From Maribellus sp. CM-23 (GTDB taxonomy: Bacteria > Bacteroidota > Bacteroidia > Bacteroidales > Prolixibacteraceae), in contig NZ_JADWYJ010000005.1 in the NCBI RefSeq assembly GCF_021354595.1, forward strand, positions 62,001 through 126,000: 64,000 nt of DNA, in the 5' to 3' direction. Under the pieces are notes generated by a model, which ran no database searches, had not been told where the DNA came from, and saw only the letters and a list, made by a program, of their open reading frames with translations. Within the stretch, counting starts at the first letter, position 1, and each line of letters starts with the position of its first letter. Of this stretch, positions 42,300 to 51,395 are shown one piece after another. A program made the position numbers and the translations under genes.

Positions 42300-43220
42300 A
42301 TGAAAGTAACAGTAGTTGGAGCTGGTGCAGTTGGAGCAAGTTGTGCCGAATATATTGCCATTAAAAACTTTGCAGAAGAAATTGTATTGATTGACATCAA
42401 AGAAGGTTTTGCCGAAGGAAAAGCCATGGACTTGATGCAAACGGCGTCGTTAAATGGTTTCGACTCTACCATTGTTGGTGCTACTAACGATTACTCAAAA
42501 ACTGCAGGCAGCGATGTAGCTGTAATTACCAGCGGTATTCCACGTAAACCGGGAATGACACGCGAAGAGCTGATCGGTATCAATGCCGGTATTGTAAAAG
42601 ACGTAGCAACCAAATTGATTGCCGAGTCGCCAAACGTAATCATTATTGTGGTTAGTAACCCGATGGATACAATGGCTTACCTGGCGCACAAAGCTACAGG
42701 TCTTTCTAAAAACCGTATCATTGGTATGGGTGGAGCATTGGATAGCGCCCGTTTCAAATTCAGACTGGCTGAAGCCATCGGTTGTCCGCAATCGGATGTT
42801 AGCGCCATGGTAATTGGTGGTCACAGCGATACAGGTATGGTTCCGCTGATCGAAAAAGCAGTGGTAAACAGCGTGCCGGTTTCTGAATTCCTGTCAGAAG
42901 AAAAAATGGCCGAAGTAGTGGAAGCTACAAAAGTAGGTGGTGCAACCCTTACTAAATTACTGGGAACTAGTGCCTGGTATGCTCCGGGTGCAGCCGTTTC
43001 TGAATTGGTAAAAGCAATTGCGCTCGATTCTAAAAAAGTATTCCCTTGTTCAGCATTGCTTGAAGGTGAATATGGCTTGAGCGATATCTCAATCGGTGTT
43101 CCTTGTGTAATCGGCAAAGGCGGTATCGAGAAAGTATTGGAAATCGAACTTTCTGATGCTGAAAAAGCAAAACTGGTGGATAGCGCCGAAGGAGTTGCTG
43201 CTGTTAACGCCCTGTTGTAA
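42300..43220 (+). CDS. mdh: Malate dehydrogenase (LDH-like group)
   Basis: A 306-residue NAD-dependent malate dehydrogenase that interconverts malate and oxaloacetate in the TCA cycle. The nucleotide-binding fold starts VTVVGAGAVGASCAEYI with the acidic end IDI at residue ~36. Substrate residues include the PRKPGMTREEL loop, NPMDTMAYLAHK, and the catalytic His of GGHSDTGMVPL. The length and PRKPGMTREEL loop fit the LDH-like MDH (type II). Codons are biased toward A/T-rich, common ones, as expected of a highly expressed gene. Strong promoter and terminator flank it. Confidence 0.96.
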   Translation: MKVTVVGAGAVGASCAEYIAIKNFAEEIVLIDIKEGFAEGKAMDLMQTASLNGFDSTIVGATNDYSKTAGSDVAVITSGIPRKPGMTREELIGINAGIVKDVATKLIAESPNVIIIVVSNPMDTMAYLAHKATGLSKNRIIGMGGALDSARFKFRLAEAIGCPQSDVSAMVIGGHSDTGMVPLIEKAVVNSVPVSEFLSEEKMAEVVEATKVGGATLTKLLGTSAWYAPGAAVSELVKAIALDSKKVFPCSALLEGEYGLSDISIGVPCVIGKGGIEKVLEIELSDAEKAKLVDSAEGVAAVNALL

Positions 43221-43251
43221 CAGAACGAAAAAAATTATTAGTATAAAAAGG

Positions 43252-43282
43252 CGGTTGATCCATTCGGGTCAGCCGTTTTTTA
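43252..43282 (+). terminator. Terminator after mdh
   Basis: CGGTTGATCC (43252-43261) pairs with GGGTCAGCCG (43266-43275) with two wobbles and a 4-nt loop, followed by six T. Confidence 0.8.
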
Positions 43283-43305
43283 TTATGTTCGTTTATTTTT
43301 AAACC

Positions 43306-43731
43306 ATGCGAACAAAGATTCCTATCAAAATAATCGAGCTCGAAAACGGCAATTATCACTTACTGGTAAACAGTTCTTTTTACAATGGCACCAGTGGTAT
43401 GTGGGTGATCGACACGGGGGCTTCCAAATCGGTTTTCGACCAGAATTTACAAGATCGCATTGCCGAAGTCGATGAGCATACCGAAGACTTGCACTCGGCG
43501 GGTATCGGTGCCGAACCGATGAAAAGCCGTTTGTGTACCTTAAAAGAGATCCATTTTGGAAAGATGAAAGTGCCGGGGATGAGTGCCGCTCTGCTCGATC
43601 TTAGTCATATAAACGAGTTGTATGAAAATGCTGCCGACCTGCAAATATGTGGTTTGCTGGGGGGCGATTTTTTAATGAACTACCGGGCAGTGATCGATTA
43701 CAAACGAAAACTACTTATACTGCGAAGATAA
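43306..43731 (+). CDS. Retropepsin-like aspartic protease (clan AA)
   Basis: A 141-residue cytosolic protein with one clan AA aspartic protease domain: WVIDTGASKSVFD with Asp36 as the catalytic residue, the flap region HSAGIGAEPMKSRLCTL, and LQICGLLGGDFLMNYRAVIDYKRKLLIL, the family hydrophobic-hydrophobic-Gly strand. Retropepsin-like proteins of this size work as homodimers. The target is unknown; no signal peptide is present. It starts 24 bp after the mdh terminator. Confidence 0.8.
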   Translation: MRTKIPIKIIELENGNYHLLVNSSFYNGTSGMWVIDTGASKSVFDQNLQDRIAEVDEHTEDLHSAGIGAEPMKSRLCTLKEIHFGKMKVPGMSAALLDLSHINELYENAADLQICGLLGGDFLMNYRAVIDYKRKLLILRR

Positions 43732-43767
43732 TTCGGTTTTACTTTATCTAACTTGGAGAAGGCCGAA

Positions 43768-43842
43768 AGATTGATGATAGATTGAAAAGCAGATTGAAGG
43801 AGATTGGTTCAATCTCTTCAACCCCTACAATCATTTCAATCT
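43768..43842. repeat. AGATTG repeat array
   Basis: AGATTG starts at 43768, 43779, 43791 and 43801 (10-12 bp apart), followed by two inverted copies CAATCT (43810-43815, 43837-43842). This is inside the 244 bp between two convergent genes. Confidence 0.5.
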
Positions 43843-43921
43843 AAAACCAGTTGAAAATATTTTGCCAAGAAATGCACAAGTATTACAGATAAGATACCAA
43901 GAGGTGCGCTGAAAAGAATAA

Positions 43922-43962
43922 AAAGCGTCAAAGGCTTCGGGAATCGTTGCCTTTGACGCTTT
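43922..43962. terminator. Bidirectional terminator
   Basis: AAAGCGTCAAAGGC (43922-43935) and GCCTTTGACGCTTT (43949-43962) form a perfect 14-bp stem with T-rich ends on both strands. It separates the protease gene (+) and the GH123-like gene (-). Confidence 0.9.
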
Positions 43963-43975
43963 CTTTTTTAGGATG

Positions 43976-45742
43976 TTACCTGGAAAGATTCTCCAAAGTT
44001 TGTTTTCCTTCTTGCATCAGTTCGTTAAAATCAGCCGGCTTTTGAGTGAAATTAAACCGGGCAACAAGCTCGTTAAGTTGTTTAAGTTTTTCTTGTGCCT
44101 CGGCCGACGTATTTTTCTGAAATTCTTCACGTAATAAACGGATCTTTTCAGCATCCTGGATGCCTTCGCGCAAGCGTTCGAAACGGATGGAGCTCCGTGC
44201 ATCAGGATAAACAATGTAGGTATCTCCGGCTGGCCAGGTGCGAAAGCGCGAATCGGTCAGCGGGTCTTTCACCCAACTGTTGTAAGCCCAGCGTAAAAAA
44301 CCATCGAAGCCGGTTGCCATGGTATACCAGCCAACAAAAACAGCCTCGGCCGGTTCCGAAAAAGTAAACACATTGGGGAAGCCGTCGGCGCAGCATACAT
44401 ACCAGGTTGAAATGTAACTATGGTCTTTGCGGTACTGAAGAATTTCAGGTTCAATTTCAGCTCCAAAAGCAACGCTCAGGTCGGTGAGCTGGTCCGGAAA
44501 TATCTTGTAGTTATGATGATTATCAGCAAAGGCCACTCCCATTCCCGGTACGACTTCGGCCAGCAGGTTCATGGTGGCTTGCATTTCTTCGGGCGAGCGT
44601 TCGTCCATGGCAATGCGCGTAATGTCTTTCCATCCTTTTTGCTCTACATGTTTCACAAAATCTTTTAGGAAAGGAGTCCACAGTTCTTCAAACTCTTTTG
44701 TGCCTGCTTTTGCTACGATTTTTACTTCTTCGTCAGAAGCAACATCGTGGTAGTAAAGTTCATTTCCCCAGGGAACCATGGAGTAGCAGTTGATCTGATT
44801 TTTAATACCCAAATCGATCATAAACTGCACCCACTGGTCAAAAATGGTATAGTCGTAAGTCCAGCTTCCGTCGGCTTGTTTGTTCCAGGCAATCATAGAA
44901 CCAAATGCATCTTCGGTTTGTCCTCCCCAGGGACGGTTGTTCAGGGTGGCGGTAATTACTTTTTGTCCGGCATCGGCAAGTAATTTCATGAGCGGGCGAA
45001 GCAGGTCCCAGTGTGCTGCCGACCATAGTTCCACATCGTGTACACGTGCTACCGCATACGGGTTTTGCCACAGGTCGAGGTGAAATTTCCAGTCCGAAGC
45101 CTCGGGGAGCGTGCGGTCGGCCACTTCAACCGTAAATGCGAAATCGCTGTGTTTCTTTCCGTCAAGCATTAACTGCATGGTTGAAGTATAGCTTCCGGGA
45201 GCTGCGTCGGCGGGTACATCAAACGTGATCCATACCGGGCGGGTTGACTGAGGCTCCATTTCAAATGCAGAAAGCGTGTCAAGCACATCCGGACTGATAC
45301 GGGCGATAAAGTCTTCGGGTTTGCGGTATCCACATCCCGGGCCAAACTCGTCGGTTAGTACATAGCGCACAAACTGTGCACGAGCAATGTCTGCCGGCAG
45401 TGTTTTTCCATCCTCTGTTTTAAAATCAGAAAACCGGCATTCAACGACTCCGGCAGGCTGATTGTTCCACAGTACCAGTTGTGCCGAAATTTTTTCGTTG
45501 CGCCAGGCAAAACCATTCCAGACGTTTGTGTTTGCCAAATCAGGGATTAAGCTTTTGTTGTAACGGTAGTCAACCGAACCAATGGATGCATGCAAGCCCG
45601 GCGTAACCACACTCCAGTCGGTTAAGGTGTCGGCTGAAGGATCTGCAGCTTCTGCATAAGTCACAGGAGCCGCAATTTTTCCGGGTTTTGAACATCCCAA
45701 AATGAAAACAAAAAGAAGGGTAAATAAAACTAGGTTCTTCAT
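43976..45742 (-). CDS. GH123/DUF4091-like lipoprotein
   Basis: A 588-residue lipoprotein started at ATG 45742, with Cys16 in FVFILGC; the upstream ATG/GTG choices would place 29 residues before the signal. Residues ~140-210 form a beta-sandwich and ~230-580 a TIM-barrel-like region ending WAYNSWVKDPLTDSRFRTWPAGDTYIVYPD. The acidic pair in TRIAMDERSPEEM fits the Asp-Glu pair of GH123, which uses a substrate-assisted mechanism on N-acetyl-beta-galactosaminides. Whether this protein acts on GalNAc is not settled; DUF4091 proteins are diverse. It has a good promoter and stands alone. Confidence 0.75.
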   Translation of the reverse strand: MKNLVLFTLLFVFILGCSKPGKIAAPVTYAEAADPSADTLTDWSVVTPGLHASIGSVDYRYNKSLIPDLANTNVWNGFAWRNEKISAQLVLWNNQPAGVVECRFSDFKTEDGKTLPADIARAQFVRYVLTDEFGPGCGYRKPEDFIARISPDVLDTLSAFEMEPQSTRPVWITFDVPADAAPGSYTSTMQLMLDGKKHSDFAFTVEVADRTLPEASDWKFHLDLWQNPYAVARVHDVELWSAAHWDLLRPLMKLLADAGQKVITATLNNRPWGGQTEDAFGSMIAWNKQADGSWTYDYTIFDQWVQFMIDLGIKNQINCYSMVPWGNELYYHDVASDEEVKIVAKAGTKEFEELWTPFLKDFVKHVEQKGWKDITRIAMDERSPEEMQATMNLLAEVVPGMGVAFADNHHNYKIFPDQLTDLSVAFGAEIEPEILQYRKDHSYISTWYVCCADGFPNVFTFSEPAEAVFVGWYTMATGFDGFLRWAYNSWVKDPLTDSRFRTWPAGDTYIVYPDARSSIRFERLREGIQDAEKIRLLREEFQKNTSAEAQEKLKQLNELVARFNFTQKPADFNELMQEGKQTLENLSR

Positions 45743-45826
45743 TATATATCGAGTTAGAATTATGATTGATTTCGGTATAACTGTCATCTCTTTATTTAAA
45801 AGGGAAATCAGAAAGCATCTTGTCCT

Positions 45827-45859
45827 CAAAGATATTGAATAGTGCTTACCAGTTGCAAA
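45827..45859 (-). promoter_or_regulatory. Promoter of the GH123-like gene
   Basis: On the minus strand TTTG (45859-45856), 21 bp, TATCTTTG (45834-45827). It predicts a leader of about 75 bases before ATG 45742 and excludes the more upstream start codons. Confidence 0.65.
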
Positions 45860-45886
45860 AAATTAATTATTTCTGTTTGACCGGAA

Positions 45887-46330
45887 TTAGGCCTGATTGA
45901 AAGTTTTAGCCTGCCATACTTCAAAGGCTAGGAGTGTTTCAGTGGCTATTTCCTGTATGTATGTTTCGAGCGAAGTTTCCTGGAACTGTTTTTCATCCCA
46001 GTTTCCGTTCAAGAGTTTTGCATCTCCTTTCCATACAAAAACCAAAGCTTCTGTTCTTTTATTTTTAACATGGATGGCAGTTGAAATACATTCATATTCA
46101 TCCCCTTCGTAAAATTTCAGTATTTCCAGTGAACGACGATCCACGTTCTGCAAAAGCTTTCCTTTAACCTTTGATCCCTTACTGGGAAATACGGCCGGAT
46201 AATCGGCTTCACTTACGGCAAGGCGCTTGAAATTGTGCAGGATCGCTTCCTGCGTTGGGAAACTTGTTCCGGTGAGTGCCTGCACTACTTCGGAGAAAAG
46301 GAGAGAGCCGTAAACAAAAACCTGTTGCAT
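45887..46330 (-). CDS. Gamma-glutamylcyclotransferase (AIG2-like) family protein
   Basis: A 147-residue protein with a single GGCT fold. The VFVYGSLLFSEV start and the FYEGDEYE segment with Glu75 as the catalytic acid are typical; KVKGKLL and LVFVWKGD complete the barrel. These enzymes release 5-oxoproline from gamma-glutamyl amines or dipeptides, but many AIG2-like bacterial proteins have unknown substrates. It is divergent from the hypothetical gene at 46428, with TAAATTTG as its -7 box. Confidence 0.8.
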   Translation of the reverse strand: MQQVFVYGSLLFSEVVQALTGTSFPTQEAILHNFKRLAVSEADYPAVFPSKGSKVKGKLLQNVDRRSLEILKFYEGDEYECISTAIHVKNKRTEALVFVWKGDAKLLNGNWDEKQFQETSLETYIQEIATETLLAFEVWQAKTFNQA

Positions 46331-46357
46331 AAAATATCCGGATTAAATCAACTGCCT

Positions 46358-46365
46358 CAAATTTA
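46358..46365 (-). promoter_or_regulatory. -7 box of the GGCT-like gene
   Basis: TAAATTTG on the minus strand, 28 bp before the ATG at 46330; the -33 element is not clear. It shares a 110-bp spacer with the divergent promoter at 46377-46407. Confidence 0.45.
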
Positions 46366-46376
46366 ACTGCTTCAGA

Positions 46377-46407
46377 TTTGGAAACCACAGGGAATTAGGT
46401 ATATTTG
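46377..46407 (+). promoter_or_regulatory. Promoter of the 133-residue hypothetical gene
   Basis: TTTG (46377-46380), 19 bp, TATATTTG (46400-46407), a full match to the Bacteroidota promoter. It predicts transcription start near 46414 and supports the TTG start at 46428. Confidence 0.7.
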
Positions 46408-46427
46408 CTCCGCTAAATTTTAAAGTA

Positions 46428-46829
46428 TTGAGGATTAAGCTGAACATATCAAGAAAGTTGCTCGTTAGGCTGGCATTTTTTGCCGCTTTAATAGGCGTAG
46501 CTGTTTGTATGGATGCTTACCTGGAAAAAAATCCTACCAAACTGGATCATATTCAGACCAATGCGGATAATCACGGAACTCACCAAGGTGAAGTATATGT
46601 TCTGGCACAGGCCAATCCGCTCACGGTAAAGACTTTCTTCCAAAAAACACCCTCCCGGAACCAGGATTCGGATGCACATAATAAATTTCTGCGGCAGTAT
46701 TACTCCGTCAGAAATTACCAGGTGTTGAAGGCCGAGGTGGTTCAGCAAACAAGTCCTCTGATTACTTCGTATCATTACCTGGTTTATCAAAACCATTCGC
46801 TTTCCCCCGACGAAGATCCGTTATCTTAA
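46428..46829 (+). CDS. Hypothetical membrane-anchored protein
   Basis: A 133-residue protein of unknown family. The start is TTG 46428; it is 20 bp after a perfect -7 box and opens a normal signal-anchor (RKLLVRLAFFAALIGVAVCM). The first ATG, at 46509, would remove that segment. The rest (~35-133) is a hydrophilic exported region containing NPLTVKTFFQKTPSRNQ and YSVRNYQVLKAEV; no repeats or catalytic motif were seen. It is 110 bp upstream of secDF on the same strand, so a link to export is possible but not shown. Confidence 0.6.
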   Translation: MRIKLNISRKLLVRLAFFAALIGVAVCMDAYLEKNPTKLDHIQTNADNHGTHQGEVYVLAQANPLTVKTFFQKTPSRNQDSDAHNKFLRQYYSVRNYQVLKAEVVQQTSPLITSYHYLVYQNHSLSPDEDPLS

Positions 46830-46939
46830 TTTTTCGCGTTTTCGCGTGAAGGGCTGTGCGCAGAGGAGCTGCGTATGGCTGTAAATAGCTTGGATTCAAA
46901 AGAACAGACAATAAATCAAACATTAAAATTTAATTTAAA

Positions 46940-49900
46940 ATGCAAAACAAAGGTGCAATTTTAACTTTTGCAATTCTGTTGGCAGCTGTGAGTCTTTACC
47001 AGTTATCTTTTAGCTGGAAGTCTCAACAGATTAAAAAAGATGCCGAGGAATATGCTCAAGGAAATCCGGATGTGGAATACCGTTACCTGGATTCAATGGC
47101 AGGAGAAGTGGTGTACAACTTCTTCGGGTTGAAAAAATTTACGTACAAAGATGTTCGTGAACTGGAAATGAACCTGGGTCTTGACCTGAAAGGCGGTATG
47201 AACGTAACGCTTCAAGTAGAAGTGAGGGACATTATCCGTGCGATGTCGAATTATAGTACCGACGAAACTTTTAACAAAGCATTGGCACGCGCCGACGAGT
47301 TGCAAACCAATTCGCAGGACGATTATGTAACGCTTTTCGGAAAGGCTTTTGATGAAGTGGATCCGAATGCCAAACTGGCGTCGATTTTTAATACACTCGA
47401 ACTGCGCGACCGTGTGACTTTTAACTCTAGCAATGCTGACGTATTGGATGTTATCCGCAAGGAAACCGATGCAGCCATCGATAACGCCTTCAATATTATT
47501 CGTACGCGTATCGACCGCTTTGGGGTGGCTCAGCCAAACATTCAGCAACTACAAACACGTGGCCGTATCCTAGTAGAACTTCCGGGGGTAAAAGACCAAA
47601 ACCGTGTTCGTACGCTTTTGCAGGGAACTGCTAACCTGGAGTTCTGGGAAACTTACGAAAACCAGGAAGTTTACCCGTATTTGATGCAGGCCAACGAAAA
47701 AATTCGCGAAATGAATGCTGTTAACGGAGAAAAAGAAGTAGCAGAAGAAGCCACTACTGAAACTCAGACAGCAGAACAGGATACCACCGGCGAAAATTCG
47801 TTATTGGCAGAAATGGAAGCAGGAAGCTCTGCTGACTCATCAGCAACCGGAATCGACAACATGGCTGATTTCCAGAAAGACTATCCATTGTTTGCAGTGC
47901 TTACTCCAAGTACCGATCAAACCGGGCAATTATTCAGAGGGCCTTCGATAGGTTATACGCAGGGAAAAGATACTGCGAAAGTAAATTCATATTTGAACAA
48001 TCCACAGATCAGAAACCTTTTCCCAAGGGATATGAGGTTCGCATGGACCGCTAAGTCGATGGATCAAGCTGGCATGTTTTATCGTTTGATTGCGCTGAAA
48101 GTAACCACCCGTGACGGACGTCCACCGCTGGATGGTGAAGTGATTACCGATGCCCGCCAGGATTTTGACCAGATGGGTTCGAATCCGGAAGTGTCGATGC
48201 AGATGAACAGCGAAGGAGCCAAAGTATGGCAGCGTATGACCAAAGAAAACGTGGGCAAATCAATTGCGATTGTTCTGGACGGTTATGTGCGTTCGTTCCC
48301 AACGGTTAACGGTGAAATTCCGGGTGGACGTTCAAGCATCACCGGTTTGGAAAGTATTGAAGAAGCAAAGGACTTAGCGAACGTTTTGAAATCGGGTAAA
48401 ATGCCGGCTCCGGCCCGTATTATCCAGGAAGATGTTGTTGGTCCGTCACTGGGTCAGGAAGCGATTAACAGCGGCTTAATCTCGTTTATCATTGCTTTTG
48501 CACTGGTATTGGTGTACATGTTGTTCTTCTACAGTAAAAATGCAGGTTTGGCAGCGAACATTGCGCTGGTAGCCAACATGCTTTTCATCTTTGGTATTCT
48601 GGCTTCGTTGGGTGCTGTTCTTACATTACCTGGTATCGCCGGTATTGTACTTACCATTGGTATGTCGGTGGATGCCAACGTGCTTATTTATGAACGTGTT
48701 CAGGAAGAACTTCGTGCGGGTAAAGGAATTAAATTGGCGATAACTGACGGTTACCGAAACGCGTATTCTGCGATTATCGACGGTCAGGTGACCACTTTGT
48801 TGACAGGTATTGTGCTTTACATGTTTGGCTCAGGCCCAATCAAAGGTTTTGCTACTACCTTGATCATTGGTATTCTTACCTCGTTGTTCTCAGCCATTTT
48901 CATCACCCGTTTGATTTTTGAATGGCAGCTGAGAAAAGGCGGACGTATTTTGTTTGCTTCCAGTGCTACCGAAAACTGGCTGCGTAATACACGTATTAAA
49001 TTCCTGGAAAAAAGAAAGATTGCCTATATTATTTCTGGAGCGTTGATTGTACTTTCGATTGGCTCGCTGGTAGTTCGCGGATTGAATTACGGTATCGACT
49101 TTAAAGGAGGTAGAACGTATGTGGTTCGTTTTGACCAGGATGTAAAAGTGGCCGATGTACAAAATGCACTGGCGGTTGTTTTCGATGGAGCTCCTGAAGT
49201 AAAAACCTATGGAGAAGCTGACCAGGTAAGGATTACTACTGATTATAAGATTGATGACGATAGCGAAAACATCGACAACGAAGTGGAAGCTTTGTTGATG
49301 AAAGGTTTGAAAGACGCCGGATTAATTGACCAGGGAGTAACTCTGGAGCAATTTACGGATGTTTACCAGCAGAGTTCTCAAAAAGTAGGACCAACCATTT
49401 CGGACGATATCCGCAATGAATCGGCCATTGCTATTACGTTCTCTCTGATTATTATCTTCCTGTATATTTTGGCCCGTTTCCGCAACTGGCAGTACGGACT
49501 TGGTGCGATCGCTGCATTAACACACGACTCGTTGATTGTTCTGGGACTTTTCTCACTATTGGCAGGTGTGCTTCCGTTCTCGCTGGAAATTGACCAGGCA
49601 TTTATTGCGGCTATTCTGACAGTGTTGGGTTACTCAATCAACGACACGGTGGTAGTTTTCGACCGCATCAGGGAAACCATGGGACTGCATCCAAAACGCC
49701 GTGCCGAAGAAAACATGGACGAAGCTATGAACAGTACACTGCGTCGTACATTTAGTACTTCGTTGTCAACTTTCGTAGTATTGCTGGCGATCTTCCTCTT
49801 TGGCGGTGCTACCATTCAAGGCTTTACATTTGCCTTGCTGGTGGGTATTGTTGTAGGTACTTATTCTTCTATCTTTATTGCAACTCCGATTGCTTACGAT

Positions 49901-49945
49901 ACTCGTAACAGGGTTAAGAAAGTGGTAGAAAGTAGAAAAAAGTAG
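46940..49945 (+). CDS. secDF: Protein translocase subunit SecDF (fused)
   Basis: A 1001-residue fusion of SecD (~1-620) and SecF (~690-1000), the usual form in Bacteroidota. SecD part: TM1 (ILTFAILLAAVSLYQLSF), the D1 signature LGLDLKGGMNVTLQVEV, a P1 periplasmic domain with a variable Glu/Thr-rich insertion (~255-300), PARIIQEDVVGPSLGQEAI and TM2-6 with GMSVDANVLIYERVQEEL. SecF part: NYGIDFKGGRTYVVRF, GPTISDDIRNESAIAI and GYSINDTVVVFDRIRETMG. It uses proton flow to pull preproteins through SecYEG. The gene is alone and followed by a terminator. Confidence 0.97.
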   Translation: MQNKGAILTFAILLAAVSLYQLSFSWKSQQIKKDAEEYAQGNPDVEYRYLDSMAGEVVYNFFGLKKFTYKDVRELEMNLGLDLKGGMNVTLQVEVRDIIRAMSNYSTDETFNKALARADELQTNSQDDYVTLFGKAFDEVDPNAKLASIFNTLELRDRVTFNSSNADVLDVIRKETDAAIDNAFNIIRTRIDRFGVAQPNIQQLQTRGRILVELPGVKDQNRVRTLLQGTANLEFWETYENQEVYPYLMQANEKIREMNAVNGEKEVAEEATTETQTAEQDTTGENSLLAEMEAGSSADSSATGIDNMADFQKDYPLFAVLTPSTDQTGQLFRGPSIGYTQGKDTAKVNSYLNNPQIRNLFPRDMRFAWTAKSMDQAGMFYRLIALKVTTRDGRPPLDGEVITDARQDFDQMGSNPEVSMQMNSEGAKVWQRMTKENVGKSIAIVLDGYVRSFPTVNGEIPGGRSSITGLESIEEAKDLANVLKSGKMPAPARIIQEDVVGPSLGQEAINSGLISFIIAFALVLVYMLFFYSKNAGLAANIALVANMLFIFGILASLGAVLTLPGIAGIVLTIGMSVDANVLIYERVQEELRAGKGIKLAITDGYRNAYSAIIDGQVTTLLTGIVLYMFGSGPIKGFATTLIIGILTSLFSAIFITRLIFEWQLRKGGRILFASSATENWLRNTRIKFLEKRKIAYIISGALIVLSIGSLVVRGLNYGIDFKGGRTYVVRFDQDVKVADVQNALAVVFDGAPEVKTYGEADQVRITTDYKIDDDSENIDNEVEALLMKGLKDAGLIDQGVTLEQFTDVYQQSSQKVGPTISDDIRNESAIAITFSLIIIFLYILARFRNWQYGLGAIAALTHDSLIVLGLFSLLAGVLPFSLEIDQAFIAAILTVLGYSINDTVVVFDRIRETMGLHPKRRAEENMDEAMNSTLRRTFSTSLSTFVVLLAIFLFGGATIQGFTFALLVGIVVGTYSSIFIATPIAYDTRNRVKKVVESRKK

Positions 49946-49972
49946 TTTGATCCGATAATTTTGGATATAATT

Positions 49973-50029
49973 GCCGGAAGTTGGAAAAGGGCAGGAGTTT
50001 TTCTGTCTTCTTCAAACTTCCGGCTTTTT
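49973..50029 (+). terminator. Terminator after secDF
   Basis: GCCGGAAGTT (49973-49982) and AACTTCCGGC (50015-50024) form a perfect 10-bp stem with a 32-nt loop, followed by five T. Confidence 0.8.
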
Positions 50030-50037
50030 ACTTTTTG

Positions 50038-50045
50038 TATATTTG
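50038..50045 (+). promoter_or_regulatory. -7 box of tatA
   Basis: TATATTTG, 18 bp before the ATG at 50064; the -33 element is not clear. Confidence 0.5.
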
Positions 50046-50063
50046 TGATTTAAATTTAGAAGA

Positions 50064-50330
50064 ATGAGTTGTCTTTTATTCATAAGCGGAGGTGAGTTGG
50101 TTTTGGTAATGGTGCTGGCTTTGCTGTTTTTTGGGTCAAAAGCTATTCCTGATATCGCCAAAACGCTTGGAAAAGGAATGCGTGAATTCAAAAAGGCTAC
50201 CAACGAAATAAAGCGTGAACTCGACGCCAACACCTCAGATATAAAAAGGGATATCAACGATGTCACTTCAACGGTAAAGAAGGAAACCTCGGAGATCAAT
50301 AGCGGAATTCAGAAAAACTTCGAGGATTAA
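50064..50330 (+). CDS. tatA: Sec-independent protein translocase TatA/E
   Basis: An 88-residue protein with the TatA plan: a short N-terminal transmembrane helix (SGGELVLVMVLALLFFGSK), the amphipathic helix AIPDIAKTLGKGMREFKKA, and a charged C-terminal tail. TatA multimers form the pore for folded twin-arginine proteins together with TatC, encoded here on the opposite strand at 62577-63440. There is no separate tatB in the window, so one TatA/E protein may do both jobs, as in minimal Tat systems. The Na+/Ca2+ exchanger gene starts 20 bp downstream. Confidence 0.92.
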   Translation: MSCLLFISGGELVLVMVLALLFFGSKAIPDIAKTLGKGMREFKKATNEIKRELDANTSDIKRDINDVTSTVKKETSEINSGIQKNFED

Positions 50331-50350
50331 TTACTTTAAAATACACCTTC

Positions 50351-51385
50351 TTGGCAATAGCATTGTACATATTTATTTTGCTGCTCAGCTTTGTATTGCT
50401 GGCGCGGATTGTGGATCTATTCTTTGTTGCTTCACTCGATAAAATTTCGCGGGACCTTCGTCTCTCAAGCGATGCCGCGGGAGCAACCTTAATGGCCGTT
50501 GGATCGAGCGCTCCGGAGCTTTTTGTGGCTTTGTTTGCGGTACTGAAACCGGGCGAGCACCAGGTAATTGGTATCGGAAGCATTGTGGGAAGCGCGATTT
50601 TTAACCTTCTGGTGATTGTGGGGGCGGCAGCTTTGGTAAAAAGTAGCAAATTAAACTGGAAGCCCATGTTCCGCGACATCCTCTTTTATACCCTCACGGT
50701 AATCATGCTGGTGGTATTTATTTGGGATGGTCATTTCACCTTAACCGAATCCATTGCCTTTTTGGGATTGTACGTGGTCTATGTGGTGGCAGTGGTATAC
50801 TGGCGGCGTATTTTGCCTTACAACGATGTGGAGTTTGAAGAGAAAGTGGAAGAAGCACACGGAGAACACAATAAGATTACAAAACCACTGGATCAGTTTC
50901 TACGTTTTATTTTTCCCAAAGCTGAAAGGTATTACCTCGTTTTCTTCTTTTCCATTGTTTTGATTGCGGCACTTAGTTATGTTCTGGTTGAGGCTGCGGT
51001 AAAAACGGCTCACCTGATGAACATTCCGGAGGCCATTATTGCACTGACCGTGCTTGCAGTGGGAACATCAATACCCGACTTGTTTTCATCGATTATCGTG
51101 GCCAAACAGGGAAGGGGAGACATGGCTGTTAGCAATGCAATAGGTTCCAATATTTTTGATATTCTGGTAGGACTGGGTTTACCCTTCCTGATTGTGATGT
51201 CGCTTTCAGGAGGCACAGTGGATGCAGGTGGAGATATTGTAACTTCCGTACTTATTTTGTTGGGTTCGGTGGTTCTACTTATCGGGCTTTTATTGGTTCG
51301 GCGCTGGAAGGTCGGAAAGCTTACCGGCTTTATTTTAGTGGCTGCTTACCTGGCTTACGTTGTTTACGAAATAGTGAAACTCTAA
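50351..51385 (+). CDS. Sodium/calcium exchanger family (CaCA, YrbG-like) membrane protein
   Basis: A 344-residue inner membrane antiporter with ten predicted helices in two inverted halves. The alpha-repeats are visible: [22 protein letters not shown] near residues 45-65 (first) and [24 protein letters not shown] near 230-255 (second), with [16 protein letters not shown] following the second. These repeats coordinate Ca2+/Na+. It should export Ca2+ or another divalent cation against Na+ or H+. The start is TTG 50351, 20 bp after tatA; no ATG gives the first helix. Confidence 0.9.
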   Translation: MAIALYIFILLLSFVLLARIVDLFFVASLDKISRDLRLSSDAAGATLMAVGSSAPELFVALFAVLKPGEHQVIGIGSIVGSAIFNLLVIVGAAALVKSSKLNWKPMFRDILFYTLTVIMLVVFIWDGHFTLTESIAFLGLYVVYVVAVVYWRRILPYNDVEFEEKVEEAHGEHNKITKPLDQFLRFIFPKAERYYLVFFFSIVLIAALSYVLVEAAVKTAHLMNIPEAIIALTVLAVGTSIPDLFSSIIVAKQGRGDMAVSNAIGSNIFDILVGLGLPFLIVMSLSGGTVDAGGDIVTSVLILLGSVVLLIGLLLVRRWKVGKLTGFILVAAYLAYVVYEIVKL

Positions 51386-51395
51386 AATCATTGTT

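Noticed and set aside
43768-43842. CRISPR-like array
   Set aside because: The repeat unit is only six bases and spacers are 4-6 bases, far too short for CRISPR.
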